Assembly: GCA_024349245.1 (NCBI GenBank)
Contig: JALDNG010000087.1
Span: 1,235,001-1,299,000, forward strand
Length of the DNA stretch: 64,000 nucleotides
Source: Neodontobutis hainanensis
Lineage: Eukaryota > Chordata > Actinopteri > Gobiiformes > Odontobutidae
Direction: 5' to 3'
Shown here: positions 1 to 11,470 of the stretch, piece after piece
Layout of the letters: each line of letters starts with the position of its first letter
Numbering within the stretch: position 1 is the first letter of the stretch
The notes under the pieces: generated by a model
The model's database searches: none
What the model was told of the DNA's origin: nothing
The model's input: only the letters and a program-made list of their open reading frames with translations
Made by a program: the position numbers and the translations under genes

Positions 1-3000
1 GCTAAATATAGACGTAGCCCCGCCCCACTTGGATGGATCATACGTCAACCCCCTTTACCCCAGTACAAAGAGTACATTCATGCATATAACACACGCATAA
101 GCTTTACAGTAGGCTACAGTAGGTGAAAGTGTCGTCCCTGAGACGATGAGGAGCAGTGAGGATGAGGAGGGGAGGGGCTGCTTGGCGACACAGCATCCAT
201 GTTGCCACGAGGCAGAGACGCAACAAAGCACCCGTTAAATATCCAAACATTGGGTTTTGTTGTGTTTTTAATCGTCTCCCGCCTCCCCCCACCCACTACC
301 TCCTCCTCGGTTGTATTCGGGACGCTAACACACTGACCTACATTGGGGAAACACATAGTGGAGGCTGGTGAGTAGGAAGCAGCGCAAGTGTTTTGGTTTG
401 TTTGGGTCATTTGGGTCCAGGACTCCCCTGCAAAAGAGATGTGTGATCTCAGTGGGATTATCCTGGATAAATAAAAATTAAATACACTTTTTTTTTTTTT
501 TTGAAAAATGCCTCAATGATTTGAGTGGGCACGTTCACCCATGCCTGTGGCAGCGAAAACCACTTTCACACATTCACTGAGATCCAAAGCATGCGCCGAT
601 TGCCTCTGCGTGCCCTGGTTGTATGAACAAAACACCCCCCAACTTTCACACCAGACCTAATCCTCCAGTGTCAGGTCTGAAGCGCCATGTTGTGCAAACA
701 GTGTGTCGTTTCTGCCACGTCTGGAGCTGAAACCTTGTACTCTGTTTGAACTGGACTTGTCCCACGTGTCACGATAACTGTCGTTTCAATATTAGCGCAA
801 GAATCACCGTCTTTGAGCAGGACTCGGCTCATTTCTTTCTTAGCTTTGTGTCAGTGCCATCAAGCCAATGAGCGTCCCCCACACCCCCACACACTTCTCA
901 GGACAGTCACTAAACTCTTCAGAGAACTATTCTATTGTTTTATGTACTTACATTTACTAAATGCACTGTAAACTTTAAAAGGCAGCTTTTGGATTAACCT
1001 TTAGATGATGTCATGCTTCAGGCTGAGATTCATTTTCTTTAAGGCATTTGAAATGCATTAGAACATAGAAAAGGTATATTTCAATGATAATGGATGTGCA
1101 ATTTAATGCATTGTCATAGTCTATTAGACATTATTATTTATTTAATGGCCCTTTAGTCTCAGGTATTTTTTATTTATTTATTTATAATGCACATCTGAGA
1201 AATGCTGATGAATGTGCAAATAAGAAAAAATACATGTTAATGTTATTTCAAACAGTCTAATCTAATGTGTTATATCTGTTTATTTGACTTTTTAAAAATA
1301 TGCCGTTATGCCATTTATCCAAATATTCGATTAATCCAACCAATAATCAATAAATTACTCAAATACTAAAATAATCAATAGCTGCAACAGAAAGTCAGTA
1401 TAAACATGAATTAAGGCATAAGTATAAACTTTACAGGACATCACTTTACAATGTCAAAGAGGTGACAGGCTTGATTTTCATTTTGCTCTTGTGGACCTAA
1501 ATACTGCGTGCCTCACAAACCTGTCCTTATGAGTTTCATTATTAACTCCATGTCATGGCCCACATTCCATACACAGCTTGATTTGTTCAACAAGGCGTAT
1601 GGTTTAACGCACACATCCTCTTTCTTCTCTGTTTGCCCTCAGGTAGTTCATTCAATGGAGGAAAAAGCACCAAATATAAACAGATTTATGGCATAGACAG
1701 TACGGTGCAGTCTGCTGCGAGGAAAGATAATTAGCAAGACACATGAATTAAACAAGATTTTTTCATTGACAAACCTACTTCTACAGCTTTTAATTCCAGA
1801 TTTGATAGATCCTTGTATAGCCACCATTTTGACCGCAGTTTATACATCTTTAAACCCAACAAAGTTTTAGAGCGATGCCTTACAATCTCCGGGAGAGTGG
1901 TGCGGGTTGTGACAGCTCCACCCAATGTGTTCACTCACTGCACATGCTTTACCAGTGTGTCCGAGAGCCAATGAGAGACACCTGGGCCCAAAGGATCCTT
2001 TTGACCGCCACACAACTAATGCTCATATTACATACTTAAACTTTTACTTTCATAAATTAACTTGAGTTTTTCACGTCTTACTTTTTGTTATGGATGTTAT
2101 AGCCAGATTGTAACAAAGTTAACTGATAAGGTGTATTGTTTTACATTTATACACTGCATACTATAACTTGGTTAGTGCACTGTTAAAAGGAATCTGTTCA
2201 AATAATAGTTTAAGTTCTCTTGTATGCGGTCAATGCAGCTCAACACTATTTTCTGTCAGCACTTAACTTTATAATCACTGTCCAGATCTGTCCACAGCCA
2301 CACAAAACAAATTGTCCCATTCATTGGAGGTTGTTTCTTTCCTAGTGTAGTGGGTAATACGAGGTAACGCACTAGGCTGAAAGTTTTGATTATTCTGTAC
2401 ACGGGTTCTCCAAGAAGCAGTCCCAACATGCGTTTTATAAACTGTGACTTGGCAACATGAATAAAAGACAACTTTGGTAATGCTAACAAATCCAATGCAG
2501 TTTTATGCAGCAACCTGGCTTGGATTCTTGGCTTGAGCACTTCATAACATGGTCACTCCCATTTGTCACCCCTGGCTTTATTACAAATGGATAAAATGTA
2601 CAATAAACTGATTTGGACAGCTAATGTGGTACAACCCTTAAGCTGTTTGTTTTTTAGAGCTTCCCGCAGTTACAAAAGTGGTCAAGATTAATTGGTTGCT
2701 TTTCGTTTAGAGATCTTGGCTGGCTGGATTTCTGTCTGCCTACCATTTAATCCTGTCTGTCCCTCTTAAATCAGATTTAGCAGGTAAAATGAGATTCACC
2801 TGATCCTTGAAAACAACAAGTCTTCCTGAGGTGTAGAACGGTCAGGATTAATCGCCATGCCGGCCCAGCCTCCACACAGAGCTCGTAATAGCCGCTGAGT
2901 GAACAGGGGAGTCAGCCAAGTTCATGTTGGGTGGCACCACACTCCTGATAATCTAACTCTTAAAAAGCTGCTCATGAATGCTTGCACTGCTTTGGCAACA

Positions 3001-4366
3001 GCACAGTAATCTGTGCAGCTGCTACTGAGCTCTGCCAGCGGAAAAAGTGACACCACCGACCGCCCGAACGACGTGCAGCTCGGACAAATGGGGAGTCCAT
3101 AACATAGAGCGCTTTTAATAATCACCGGTTTAAAACTAACTCTATGAACTGCCGCATTGGGCAGGTGGGACATCATGCCACGGCCAAATAGTATCTTTTT
3201 TGACTTGAACTTGGTGTTTTCACACAAAGGAAATAAGACACACCATTTTTGTTTATTTTCATGGGTGCAAATAACTTGAAGAAAGGTATGCATGCTAGGC
3301 AAAAATCACAAATGCATAGTGCAATTTACGTATATCACGGCACACATTTATACTCCATCTTCTTTTCACTCCGTCTCTCTCTTTCGTCAATCCTTGTCAC
3401 TGCTTCATTGACATTTCTCAACATGTTAGTGCTGTATTTGTTTGCTCTTTCACCAAAACATCCTGCTGCTCCTAGTTTCTGTTTGAAAATACAGTATAGA
3501 GCTCCGAACGTCACGTGACTAAATGCATTCTATCGGCCATAATGGCAGGAAAACAAGAGCAAGATATTAGCAAGGCCAGTGTAGATCTCAAACAGTCAGA
3601 CTTCATTTAGCACATTAATACCAGAGTTATAATAGGTTATCATGCAGCAGGCATGCATTTATTAGAAAAGTCTAGAGTCTGCTCTTAATCACGCTAGTTG
3701 ATAAATAAAAGGTAACATCGGTGATATTGAATGCACAGATTTGGGTTGTGTGATGTCATCTCCCATTTCTCTATACGCCATTTTTAGTTATTAATATTCT
3801 TTAACCATAACGTGGTTGCAATTTTGGGGCTATTCTTGTTTATTATATTGAAGTATCCTTCTTGCATACAAAAGTTTACAATTAAAATTGAGGGTATAGA
3901 CTTTTTTTTTAGACAAACTGTAGAATGACCTATAAGCATATTGTAATTGGCGTGTAAAAAAACAAGACTTTAAAAAGATGTCTTTTAGTCTTTATTATTA
4001 AGGACTTTTTTCAGCACATTCCGTTTTGACCAATCACATGCCTGCATACTAGGGGGTCTCAGGCTCCCATTAGGTAGGTGTACACCACATGTCAACAGTG
4101 AATCATTGGCACCTGATAAAACTGAGAAAATGCTTATTTCAGCACTGGCTACATCTGATAGAGCACAAGGTAATAAAAGTGAAACGTGACTCATTAATCA
4201 ATTAGCAATGCTTTATGCAATGTTTGAGACGAGATGTTGAGATAGGACTCAACTTGCTCTGAAGAGGTTTAAGGTAAACTCATAACTTGATGGGAGACAT
4301 TTTTCTTGGTAACGCAACTAGTTAACTAGAGTTGGGCAAAGTACATACAGTTTAAAGTGTCTTTGC
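1..4366. other. Intergenic DNA, no gene recognised
   Basis: AT-rich sequence with short chance ORFs only, none with a recognisable domain or a convincing splice context. The first 400 bases are more GC-rich than the rest and have open frames on both strands, but nothing identifies an exon. Around 1305-1395 there is a degenerate patch of repeated attaatc/aataatc words that resembles the worn ends of common fish DNA transposons; I could not define its borders. A short stretch at about 4325-4366 (gttgggcaaagtac) resembles an old fragment of the same transposon group as the element that begins at 4375. Confidence 0.5.
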
Positions 4367-4374
4367 CTTGTAAC

Positions 4375-6738
4375 TAGTGTTAGACAAGTTACTTCTAAAA
4401 TATAATACAACATAATCACTAGTTACTGTGATTTTAAAGTAATATATTTATACTACAATATTAACTGTCTTTGAAATGTAATGCGTTACATTATTTTTGA
4501 GTTACTGACCGAAATAACAGACACATTGTTTAACCTATATCTTAATGAAGTCTAAACACGTCTCACCTAAAAATGAAATTCAGATGTCTTGGTTTATATC
4601 TACCTTTCTATGCTTACTTAAGCTGCATGGCTCATTTGGATAAATCCACATTCACCATACAGGGCTCCAGAGTGCGACCAGTTTGGTCCGGTTATATGAT
4701 AACTCCAGATTCCTGTTCCTAACCACTATTCCTTAGCTTTTGTGAACTACGTCATGAGGTCAAGAGTAAGACAGAGGTTCCTTACTGATAAAGGAAAGGA
4801 GCTTCAGTGTTGTTTCCACAATGCGACTCTTCCTAAGCAGATACTCGAGTGGAAGTTACGTTGATGCACAGCAGCTTAATAAAAACTACACATTCCTTAA
4901 ATGTACTAAAACAAACGCACTGTACTCACTTTACTCTGCCAAGCTCCGTGTTTAAGAAAAATAATGTAAGCGACTCCACACCAGTAATGTTTGTCTGTTT
5001 TGAATAGAGCTCTCTCAACTTTAAAGATCATCAAGATTTGATAACACACAGTGAACGCCACACAAGAGCACAACACACAGTGAACGCCACACAAGAGCAC
5101 AACACACAGTGAACGCCACACAGTGAACGCCACACAAGAGCACAACACACAGTGAACGCCACACAAGAGCACAACACACAGTGAACGCCACACAGTGAAC
5201 GCCACACAAGAGCACAACACACAGTGAACGCCACACAAGAGCACAACACACAAGATCACAACACACAGTGAACGCCACACAAGATCACAACACACAGTGA
5301 ACGTCACACAAGAGCACAACACACAGTGAACGCCACACAAGAGCACAACACACAGTGAACGCCACACAGTGAACGCCACACAAGAGCACAACACACAGTG
5401 AACGCCACACAAGAGCACAACACACAAGAGCACAACACACAGTGAACGCCACACAAGAGCACAACACACAAGAGCACAACACACAGTGAACGCCACACAA
5501 GAGCACAACACACAGTGAACGCCACACAAGAGCACAACACACAGTGAACGCCACACAAGAACACAACACACAGTGAACGCCACACAAGAGCACAACATAC
5601 AGTGAACACCACACAAGAGCACAACACACTGTGAACGCCACACAAGAGCACAACACACAGTGAACGCCACACAAGAGCACAACACACAGTGAACGCCACA
5701 CAAGAGCACAACACACAGTGAACACCACACAAGAGCACAACACACTGTGAACGCCACACAAGAGCACAACACACAGTGAACACCACACAAGAGCACAACA
5801 CACTGTGAACGCCACACAAGAGCACAACACACAGTGAACGTCACACAAGAGCACAACACACTGTGAACGCCACACAAGAGCACAACACACTGTGAACGCC
5901 ACACAAGAGCACAACACACTGTGAACGCCACACAAGAGCACAACACACTGTGAACGCCACACAAGAGCACAACACACAGTGAACGCCACACAAGAGCACA
6001 ACACACAGTGAACGCCACACAAGAGCACAACACACAGTGAACGCCACACAAGAGCACAACACACAGTGAACGCCACACAAGAGCACAACACACAGTGAAC
6101 GTCACACAGTGAACGCCACACAAGAGCACAACACACAGTGAACGCCACACAAGAGCACAACACACAGGGAACGCCACACAAGAGCACAACACACAGTGAA
6201 CGCCACACAAGAGCACAACACACTGTGAACGCCACACAAGAGCACAACACACTGTGAACGCCACACAAGAGAACTTTTTTACCTGAGTACTTCTACTTGA
6301 GTCAATTTTTTGGGAAATAATGCTACTCTTACTTGAGTAAGCCACAACAAGTAGCCGCACTGCAGCTGCACTGCACATGTAATAAAAACATAAGTTTTAT
6401 TTACCGCCAGCCTTATTACTATATAGTTATCCTCTTCACAGTATAAACCAGACTCTATAGGCACTTTAGCTTACCTTGTCATTGCACATCACCCACGCAG
6501 ATTCTTTTTGTACTGAAACCTTTGGTCAACCGCGGTCGCAGATTTTTTCTCTGGAGCCGCAATGTTTCCTTACAGAGATAGAGTCTGGTTAAATGCATTT
6601 GGAATGTGTGTTACTGAGAATGTAACGGGTAATATACTACACATTTTTTAAATAGTAATGTGTTATATACTACGTTACAGAAAAAAAATTACACTACTGT
6701 AATACTGTTACTTTTGTAACGCGTTATTCCCAACACTA
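4375..6738. mobile_element. hAT-like non-autonomous transposon with an internal satellite array
   Basis: The left end reads TAGTGTTAG and the right end, read on the minus strand, TAGTGTTGGG, so the termini are short imperfect inverted repeats. The 8-bp word CTTGTAAC is directly repeated immediately outside both ends (4367-4374 and 6739-6746), the duplication length expected for hAT transposition. No transposase is present. Read inward from the right end, the sequence (GTAACGCGTTAC, then AAAAGTAAC) matches the left ends of the elements at 6816 and 19552, so this is a relative of those in the opposite orientation. More than half of its length is the 29-bp tandem array at 5041-6269. Assignment to hAT rests on duplication length and terminal bases, not on a transposase. 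Confidence 0.75.
5041..6269. repeat. 29-bp tandem satellite array, about 42 copies
   Basis: The unit is about 29 bp, built of the words cacagtgaacgcca and cacaagagcacaaca. Variants include cactgtgaacgcc (mainly 5628-5960 and 6220-6260), cacagtgaacacc, cacagtgaacgtc, and partial units where either half is doubled (for example near 5110, 5190, 5360, 5410 and 5470). Because 29 is not a multiple of three and the unit has no stop codon on the minus strand, all three minus-strand frames stay open, giving spurious ORFs of up to 490 codons rich in Cys, Val and Leu. These should not be annotated as genes. The patchy variants suggest unequal exchange or slippage. The array lies entirely within the hAT-like element at 4375-6738. 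Confidence 0.95.
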
Positions 6739-6807
6739 CTTGTAACTAAACGCGATAGGAGATGTCCTATATAGAAGGACATTAAGGACATAAGCTGCGC
6801 CCACATT

Positions 6808-6815
6808 GTAGTGAG
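6808..6815. repeat. Left 8-bp target duplication of the 22.6-kb complex (GTAGTGAG)
   Basis: GTAGTGAG lies directly before the CAGTG end at 6816. The identical word follows the CACTG end at 29457 (29458-29465). It does not recur at the inner ends of the two E copies. Confidence 0.7.
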
Positions 6816-8852
6816 CAGTGTTGGGAGTAACGCATTACAAAAGTAATGCATTACAATAATATATTACTTTTTCCTGTAACGCAGTAGTGTAAGGCATTAC
6901 AAATAATTTTTTAGTAATATTTTACTCGGTACATTTTCAGCAAAGCTTCCGTTACAAAAATAAAAATAAAAACTTTTGCCGCAAGATTTCATTAATCTCC
7001 CTCTTGTTGGTGTAACTTTGTTATTGCGTGACATAGTCCAGTGAAGCGGGTTTTGCAGGAGTGGCGCGAGGCATAATTTCTGCCCCTGCTGTGCTCGCGA
7101 GTCGCGCATGCCAGTGGAAAAGCGGCTAATGAAGATGGCAGAAGACGACTGTACATTCACAAGGTGGACGTATGCTCCACCTCGTGAATGTTAGTCTTTT
7201 TTAGAGGCAAAGGCCTAAGGCAGAGGTAGGCGGACCGCGGTCCGGAACCGAACCCCGAGAAACTTTGATCTGGACCGCAAGACATTATTCATAATTACAA
7301 GCGCATTGTGTAAAACATATTTTTGAACCGGCACTTCTAGGACAGCTAGGTCAACACGCGCGGGTCCTCAGGTTACTATGGTTACGGACAGAGCAGCGGC
7401 AAATTTAACATGTTTAGCGTAGCCTGATAATGCACTAGAAACGACTAAAATCTAAAAGTTGTGCCTTGGCAAAACATAACGAAGATTCACTGACGTTATG
7501 GACGGAGAGGGAACGTTTATTTTAGTTTATTCATCTCCTCAGCTCCGTGTCAGAGTCAAAGCTGAACAACAGCCCTTTATCCTACAGTCCAGGCTGCTTT
7601 GATAATCAGAATGAATCCAGAACTGAACCAGGACTGGACAGGTTTCATGTCAGGATTAAAAAGACTCAGAGGGAAGTGAGGACGTCTAATAATGTGGTGA
7701 GTTGTACATTTGTCTGTCATCTTCTCTATTGTGTTGTAAGTGAGTTACTTGACTCGTTTGTCGCATATTAGTAATAGTAGTAATAGTAGTAATAGCTCAC
7801 GCTATTCGCGTTCATTTGAACCCAACACATGTTCATTTGGGAGATTAAAAACAGAAAAGGTGTGAAAGAAGGGTTTGGAGATGAGTGACACAGGTTGAGT
7901 CTTCCTTAAGTTGTGTCAGTTTCTGTCGAATCCTAAATGCTATTACAGCATTTAGGATTAATTACGGGTAATTAATGTTACACCACACGGGGAAACAAAG
8001 GATAAAATACAGAATACAGTGGACATTCATCTCCATATTGTTTAAGAGGCTGTAGGTGTGGAATAAATGAGACTTTACTTTAAAGAATTATATTCAAACC
8101 CATGTCCTTTTATTTAAATTTTCCGGACCCCTCACTTGAGGAAAGTTAACTAAGCGGACCTCTGCTGATTTTAATTGAAGACCCTGGCCTAAGGGTTTTT
8201 TCTGTGTTATCTTACTAAGCAGTTAGGTTATGTTTAGCCTGTGGACTAAAATGACTGAGGCTAAGGGGTTGGTCCTCCAATTGCACTTTATACTTGAGAA
8301 AGAACAGCCTAAGCTATGTTCATCATGTGCACTTTGTGCATGACAGTTTTGTGTTGTGAACCTCTTGAATTCAAAGAGAATAAAGTAAAACAAATGTGCA
8401 TCTTGTCATGGCATTAGAGTTTACTTATGTTGTGTCTAATATTAATAGACCCAAGCTATTCACAGATATTGCCAGATAATAATTTTACCTCTACCATACT
8501 TTTAACAGACTTTAATCATTTGTGATTTTGTCTGTCATCCTTTCTTGTCTTGAGCCTTCACTTTGCCAATTATATGCTTTAATGTTAGTAGCCTGGATAC
8601 CCCACAGTCACTATGGAACATCAAATTGTCTTCTACTGGATGTAAAATGCTCTGTATTACATTTTGTCATTTTAGAATTTTAAGTTCTACCTTGTAGTTA
8701 TTTTCGTGAAAGTAACTCAAAAGTAATACAGGAGTAATGTAATGTATTACAATTCTGAGACAGTAATATTGTAATGTAAAGTATTACATTTAAATAACAG
8801 TAATAAGTAATCTATAATATATTACAGTTTGGAAGTAACTTGCACAACACTG
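6816..8852. mobile_element. hAT-like element E, copy 1 (E1), carrying nested element F
   Basis: Begins CAGTGTTGGGAGTAAC and ends CTTGCACAACACTG, so the outer bases form a short inverted repeat (CAGTGTTGG against CAGTGTTGT). The ends are rich in GTAA/TTAC words. There is no transposase, so it is non-autonomous. It contains element F at 7221-8186. E1 and the copy at 19552-29457 (once the gypsy insert is ignored) differ at only a few percent of positions, with scattered substitutions and small indels, such as a shorter run of TAGTAA triplets near 7770 in the second copy. Its left flank is GTAGTGAG but its right flank is TTTATGGG, so this copy alone has no target duplication. Confidence 0.75.
7221..8186. 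mobile_element. hAT-like element F nested in E1
   Basis: Begins CAGAGGT and ends with the complement of CAGGGTC. The 8-bp word GCCTAAGG flanks it directly on both sides (7213-7220 and 8187-8194), a clean hAT-size target duplication. It is 966 bp with no transposase. It holds a perfect 12-bp-stem hairpin at 7930-7958. A small ORF at 7547-7771 has no recognisable domain and is probably chance. The same F insertion with the same duplication is present in the second E copy, so F jumped into E before the two copies separated. Confidence 0.75.
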
Positions 8853-9477
8853 TTTATGGGTTAATATTATAATTTATAAGAAAAATCAATAATAAAAGTA
8901 TGATCCCATATTATTCTTGTTATTCATCTATTATTATTCTACAAATGCACCAAATGTCTATCTCAAAAGCTTAGGGTCAGTCTTTTGTTGTAAATGCCAT
9001 TCCGGTTACCTGAGGATGGATAAGCAAACGCCCATCCATATCATACAGTGATCCTTATCTACCACATATTGGTGTAAGGTTATAAACAGACACAGACTCC
9101 CCCTCACTGTGGACACGTTTTTGACATGTTTTGCTTTTTTAAGGGCTTTGATGCCCCAGTGTCCAGTGTGAATGGGTAGATAGAGTTGATAGAGTCTCCT
9201 CTCAGGGACCTTAAGTTTACCGATCTAGAGTCCACATTCCAGCTGAGCCAGATGAGCACGGCCACACTAATATGCAATTTTTTTGACATCTAATAAAAAA
9301 AAATCCCTAATTAATTTTTTCGGAATTCTGTAGATTTGATAAACACAACATTTACAGTATATATATATATATTTTTTTTTTATTGTTTTTTTTTTCTCTT
9401 GATAGAGAGAGTTAGACACAGAGGGGGTAGGAGTTAGACAGAGGGGGTAGGGGTTAGACAGAGAGGAGTTAGACGGT
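8853..9477. other. Spacer and probable 3' UTR of the minus-strand coiled-coil gene
   Basis: AT-rich sequence between the right end of E1 and the stop codon of the coiled-coil gene. It has a short (TA)n run at about 9359-9372, and on the minus strand an AATAAA at 9379-9384 that could be the gene's polyadenylation signal. Immediately after the stop, purine/pyrimidine-biased words (gagttagacagaggggg) recur three or four times between 9400 and 9475. No other coding signal is seen. Confidence 0.45.
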
Positions 9478-11331
9478 TTAAGAGGAGTGGTTAAAGAGTC
9501 TCTGGAACCACCAGGTACCAGACGAGCGCAGTTGGCGCTCTTTCTCTTTGTCCTGCAGCATCAGTCTGTGCTCTTCCTCTTTCATTTGGTGCTCTTCCTC
9601 TTTGTTCTGCAGCTGGAGTTTGAACTGTTCTTCTTTGTCCCGCAACTGGAGTCTGAACTGCTCTTCTTTGTCCCGCAGCTGGAGTCTGAACTGCGTTTTA
9701 TTGTCCATCAGCTGGAGTTTGAACTGGTCGTCTTTGTCCATCAGCTGGAGTTTGAACTGGTCGTCTTTGTCCATCAGCTGGAGTCTGAACTGCGTTTTAT
9801 TGTCCATCAGCTGGAGTTTGAACTGGTCGTCTTTGTCCATCAGCTGGAGTTTGAACTGGTCGTCTTTGTCCATCAGCTGGAGTTTGAACTGGTCGTCTTT
9901 GTCCTTCAGCTGGAGTTTGAACTGGTGCTCTTTGTTTTGCAGCTGGACTCTGAATTGGTCCTCTTTGTCCCACAGCTGGAGTCTGAACTGCTCTTCATTG
10001 TCCATCAGCTGGAGCTTGAACTGGTCGTCTTTGTCCTTCAGCTGGAGTTTGAACTGCTCTTCGTTGTCCATCAGCTGGAGTTTGAACTGGTCGTCTTGCT
10101 GGACTCTGAACTGGTCTACTTTGTCCCACAGCTGGAGTCTGAACTGCTCCTCGTTGTCCAGCAGCTGGAGTCTGAACTGCTCTTCTTTGTTCTGTAGCTG
10201 GAGTCTGAACTGCTTTTTATTGTCCATCAGCTGGAGTTTGAACTGGTCGTCTTTGTTTTGCAGCTGGACTCTGAATTGGTCCTCTTTGTCCCACAGCTGG
10301 AGTCTGAACTGCTCTTCATTGTCCATCAGCTGGAGTTTGAACTGGTCGTCTTTGTCCTTCAGCTGGAGTTTGAACTGCTCTTCGTTGTCCATCAGCTGGA
10401 GTTTGAACTGGTCGTCTTTGTCCATCAGCTGGAGTTTGAACTGGTCGTCTTTGTTTTGCAGCTGGACTCTGAACTGGTCTACTTTGTCCCACAGCTGGAG
10501 TCTGAACTGCTCTTCATTGTCCAGCAGCTGGAGTCTGAACTGCTCTTCTTTGTCCCGCAGCTGGAGTCTGAACTGCTCTTCTTTGTCCCGCAGCTGGAGT
10601 CTGAACTGCTTTTTATTGTCCATCAGCTGGAGTTTGAACTGGTCGTCTTTGTCCTTCAGCTGGAGTTTGAACTGGTGCTCTTTGTTTTGCAGCTGGACTC
10701 TGAATTGGTCCTCTTTGTCCCACAGCTGGAGTCTGAACTGCTCTTCATTGTCCATCAGCTGGAGTTTGAACTGGTCGTCTTTGTCCTTCAGCTGGAGTTT
10801 GAACTGCTCTTCGTTGTCCATCAGCTGGAGTTTGAACTGGTCGTCTTGCTGGACTCTGAACTGGTCCCCTTTGTCCTCCATCAGCAGTTGATGCGTCTGC
10901 CGCTCCTTCTCCAGTTGGGACTTGACCTTTGCAAGCTCCTTCTGAAGGTTCTCCTCTCTGTCTTTTGCCGCCAGTGCTTGGGTTCCCATCTCCAGCTTCA
11001 GAAATACCAAGTTCATACCACGTTCCTCTTCAGCTGCCTGCCTCAGGCGGTTTTCAGTGCTAACCTCCGATTTCAGCTGGTCAACCAAACTTTGGAGGTC
11101 CTTCTTTTCCTCCTCTTCTTTCATCAGCTTCTCCTGGAGCTCGGTGATAAGGCTTTTCTGTAGCTGTAGCTCATTTTGTGCCAACAGAGTGGCTGCCTCC
11201 ATGTCTTTAGGCTGGACTCTAAGGTTTTTTGTCTCCTCAGAATCAACAGCTTCTAGTGTTGTGAAGTCGATGTGAATGTTTTCATAAAACATCCTGTCGT
11301 CTTCTTCCGTGTATTCGTCCCAGGGCTTCAT
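9478..11331 (-). CDS. Coiled-coil protein with about 39 eleven-residue repeats (trichohyalin/golgin-like), 617 aa
   Basis: An uninterrupted single-exon frame of 617 codons. Residues 1-40 are acidic and start MKPWDEYTEEDD. Residues 45-154 are a Leu/Glu/Lys-rich coiled coil without tandem repeats. Residues 155-577 are about 39 copies of an 11-residue unit, typically DDQFKLQLMDK or EEQFRLQLRDK. The last 40 residues end with a Trp-rich tail (GTWWFQRLF). There is no signal peptide or membrane segment, so an intracellular filamentous or scaffold protein is likely. The start was chosen because it is the first Met of the frame and upstream DNA on that strand has a CCAAT-like box (AACCAATCAC) just before it. 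The non-repetitive head and tail, the large open frame and conserved charge argue for a real gene, but I do not recognise an orthologue and its function is unknown. It lies between two hAT copies, so it may have been moved as cargo. Confidence 0.7.
   Translation of the reverse strand: MKPWDEYTEEDDRMFYENIHIDFTTLEAVDSEETKNLRVQPKDMEAATLLAQNELQLQKSLITELQEKLMKEEEEKKDLQSLVDQLKSEVSTENRLRQAAEEERGMNLVFLKLEMGTQALAAKDREENLQKELAKVKSQLEKERQTHQLLMEDKGDQFRVQQDDQFKLQLMDNEEQFKLQLKDKDDQFKLQLMDNEEQFRLQLWDKEDQFRVQLQNKEHQFKLQLKDKDDQFKLQLMDNKKQFRLQLRDKEEQFRLQLRDKEEQFRLQLLDNEEQFRLQLWDKVDQFRVQLQNKDDQFKLQLMDKDDQFKLQLMDNEEQFKLQLKDKDDQFKLQLMDNEEQFRLQLWDKEDQFRVQLQNKDDQFKLQLMDNKKQFRLQLQNKEEQFRLQLLDNEEQFRLQLWDKVDQFRVQQDDQFKLQLMDNEEQFKLQLKDKDDQFKLQLMDNEEQFRLQLWDKEDQFRVQLQNKEHQFKLQLKDKDDQFKLQLMDKDDQFKLQLMDKDDQFKLQLMDNKTQFRLQLMDKDDQFKLQLMDKDDQFKLQLMDNKTQFRLQLRDKEEQFRLQLRDKEEQFKLQLQNKEEEHQMKEEEHRLMLQDKEKERQLRSSGTWWFQRLFNHSS
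9601..10869 (-). repeat. 33-bp coding minisatellite within the coiled-coil gene
   Basis: The DNA repeat is 33 bp and encodes the 11-residue unit. Units vary at a few positions (MDK, MDN, KDK, RDK, WDK, QNK). The order of variants itself repeats: protein units 1-8 and 24-31 have the same order, including a unit shortened to DQFRVQQ. This shows a higher-order duplication of about eight units. The array also keeps long frames open on the plus strand; those are artefacts of the 33-bp period. Confidence 0.9.
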
Positions 11332-11470
11332 TTTGTGATTGGTTTGAGCTGCTCAGTTTCGTGTGTCTGTCTCAGTCAAGAGTTGAAAAGTTCTGGTAAA
11401 AACTCTGTGACTGGCTTCACACTAAAGGTTCTATATGACATCACACCTTCTAGAATTGAGATGTTCCCAT
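11332..11470 (-). promoter_or_regulatory. Putative promoter of the coiled-coil gene
   Basis: On the minus strand, going toward the start codon, there is TTCTAGAA (two heat-shock-type half sites in TTCnnGAA arrangement), TGATGTCA (CRE-like), CATATAGA (weak TATA-like), then AACCAATCAC directly before the start codon. All are short motifs seen by eye. They fit a compact promoter, but none is proof. Confidence 0.3.

Noticed and set aside
5041..6269. Possible CRISPR-like array (29-bp repeats)
   Set aside because: Units are contiguous with no unique spacers, and the context is a vertebrate genome.
4906..6378. Minus-strand 490-codon Cys/Val/Leu-rich frame and its neighbours
   Set aside because: Produced by a stop-free 29-bp satellite. 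All three minus frames are open for the same reason, and there is no non-repetitive domain.
9487..11275. Plus-strand frames opposite the coiled-coil gene
   Set aside because: The 33-bp period keeps both strands open. The minus frame alone has a unique head and tail and continuous coding sense.
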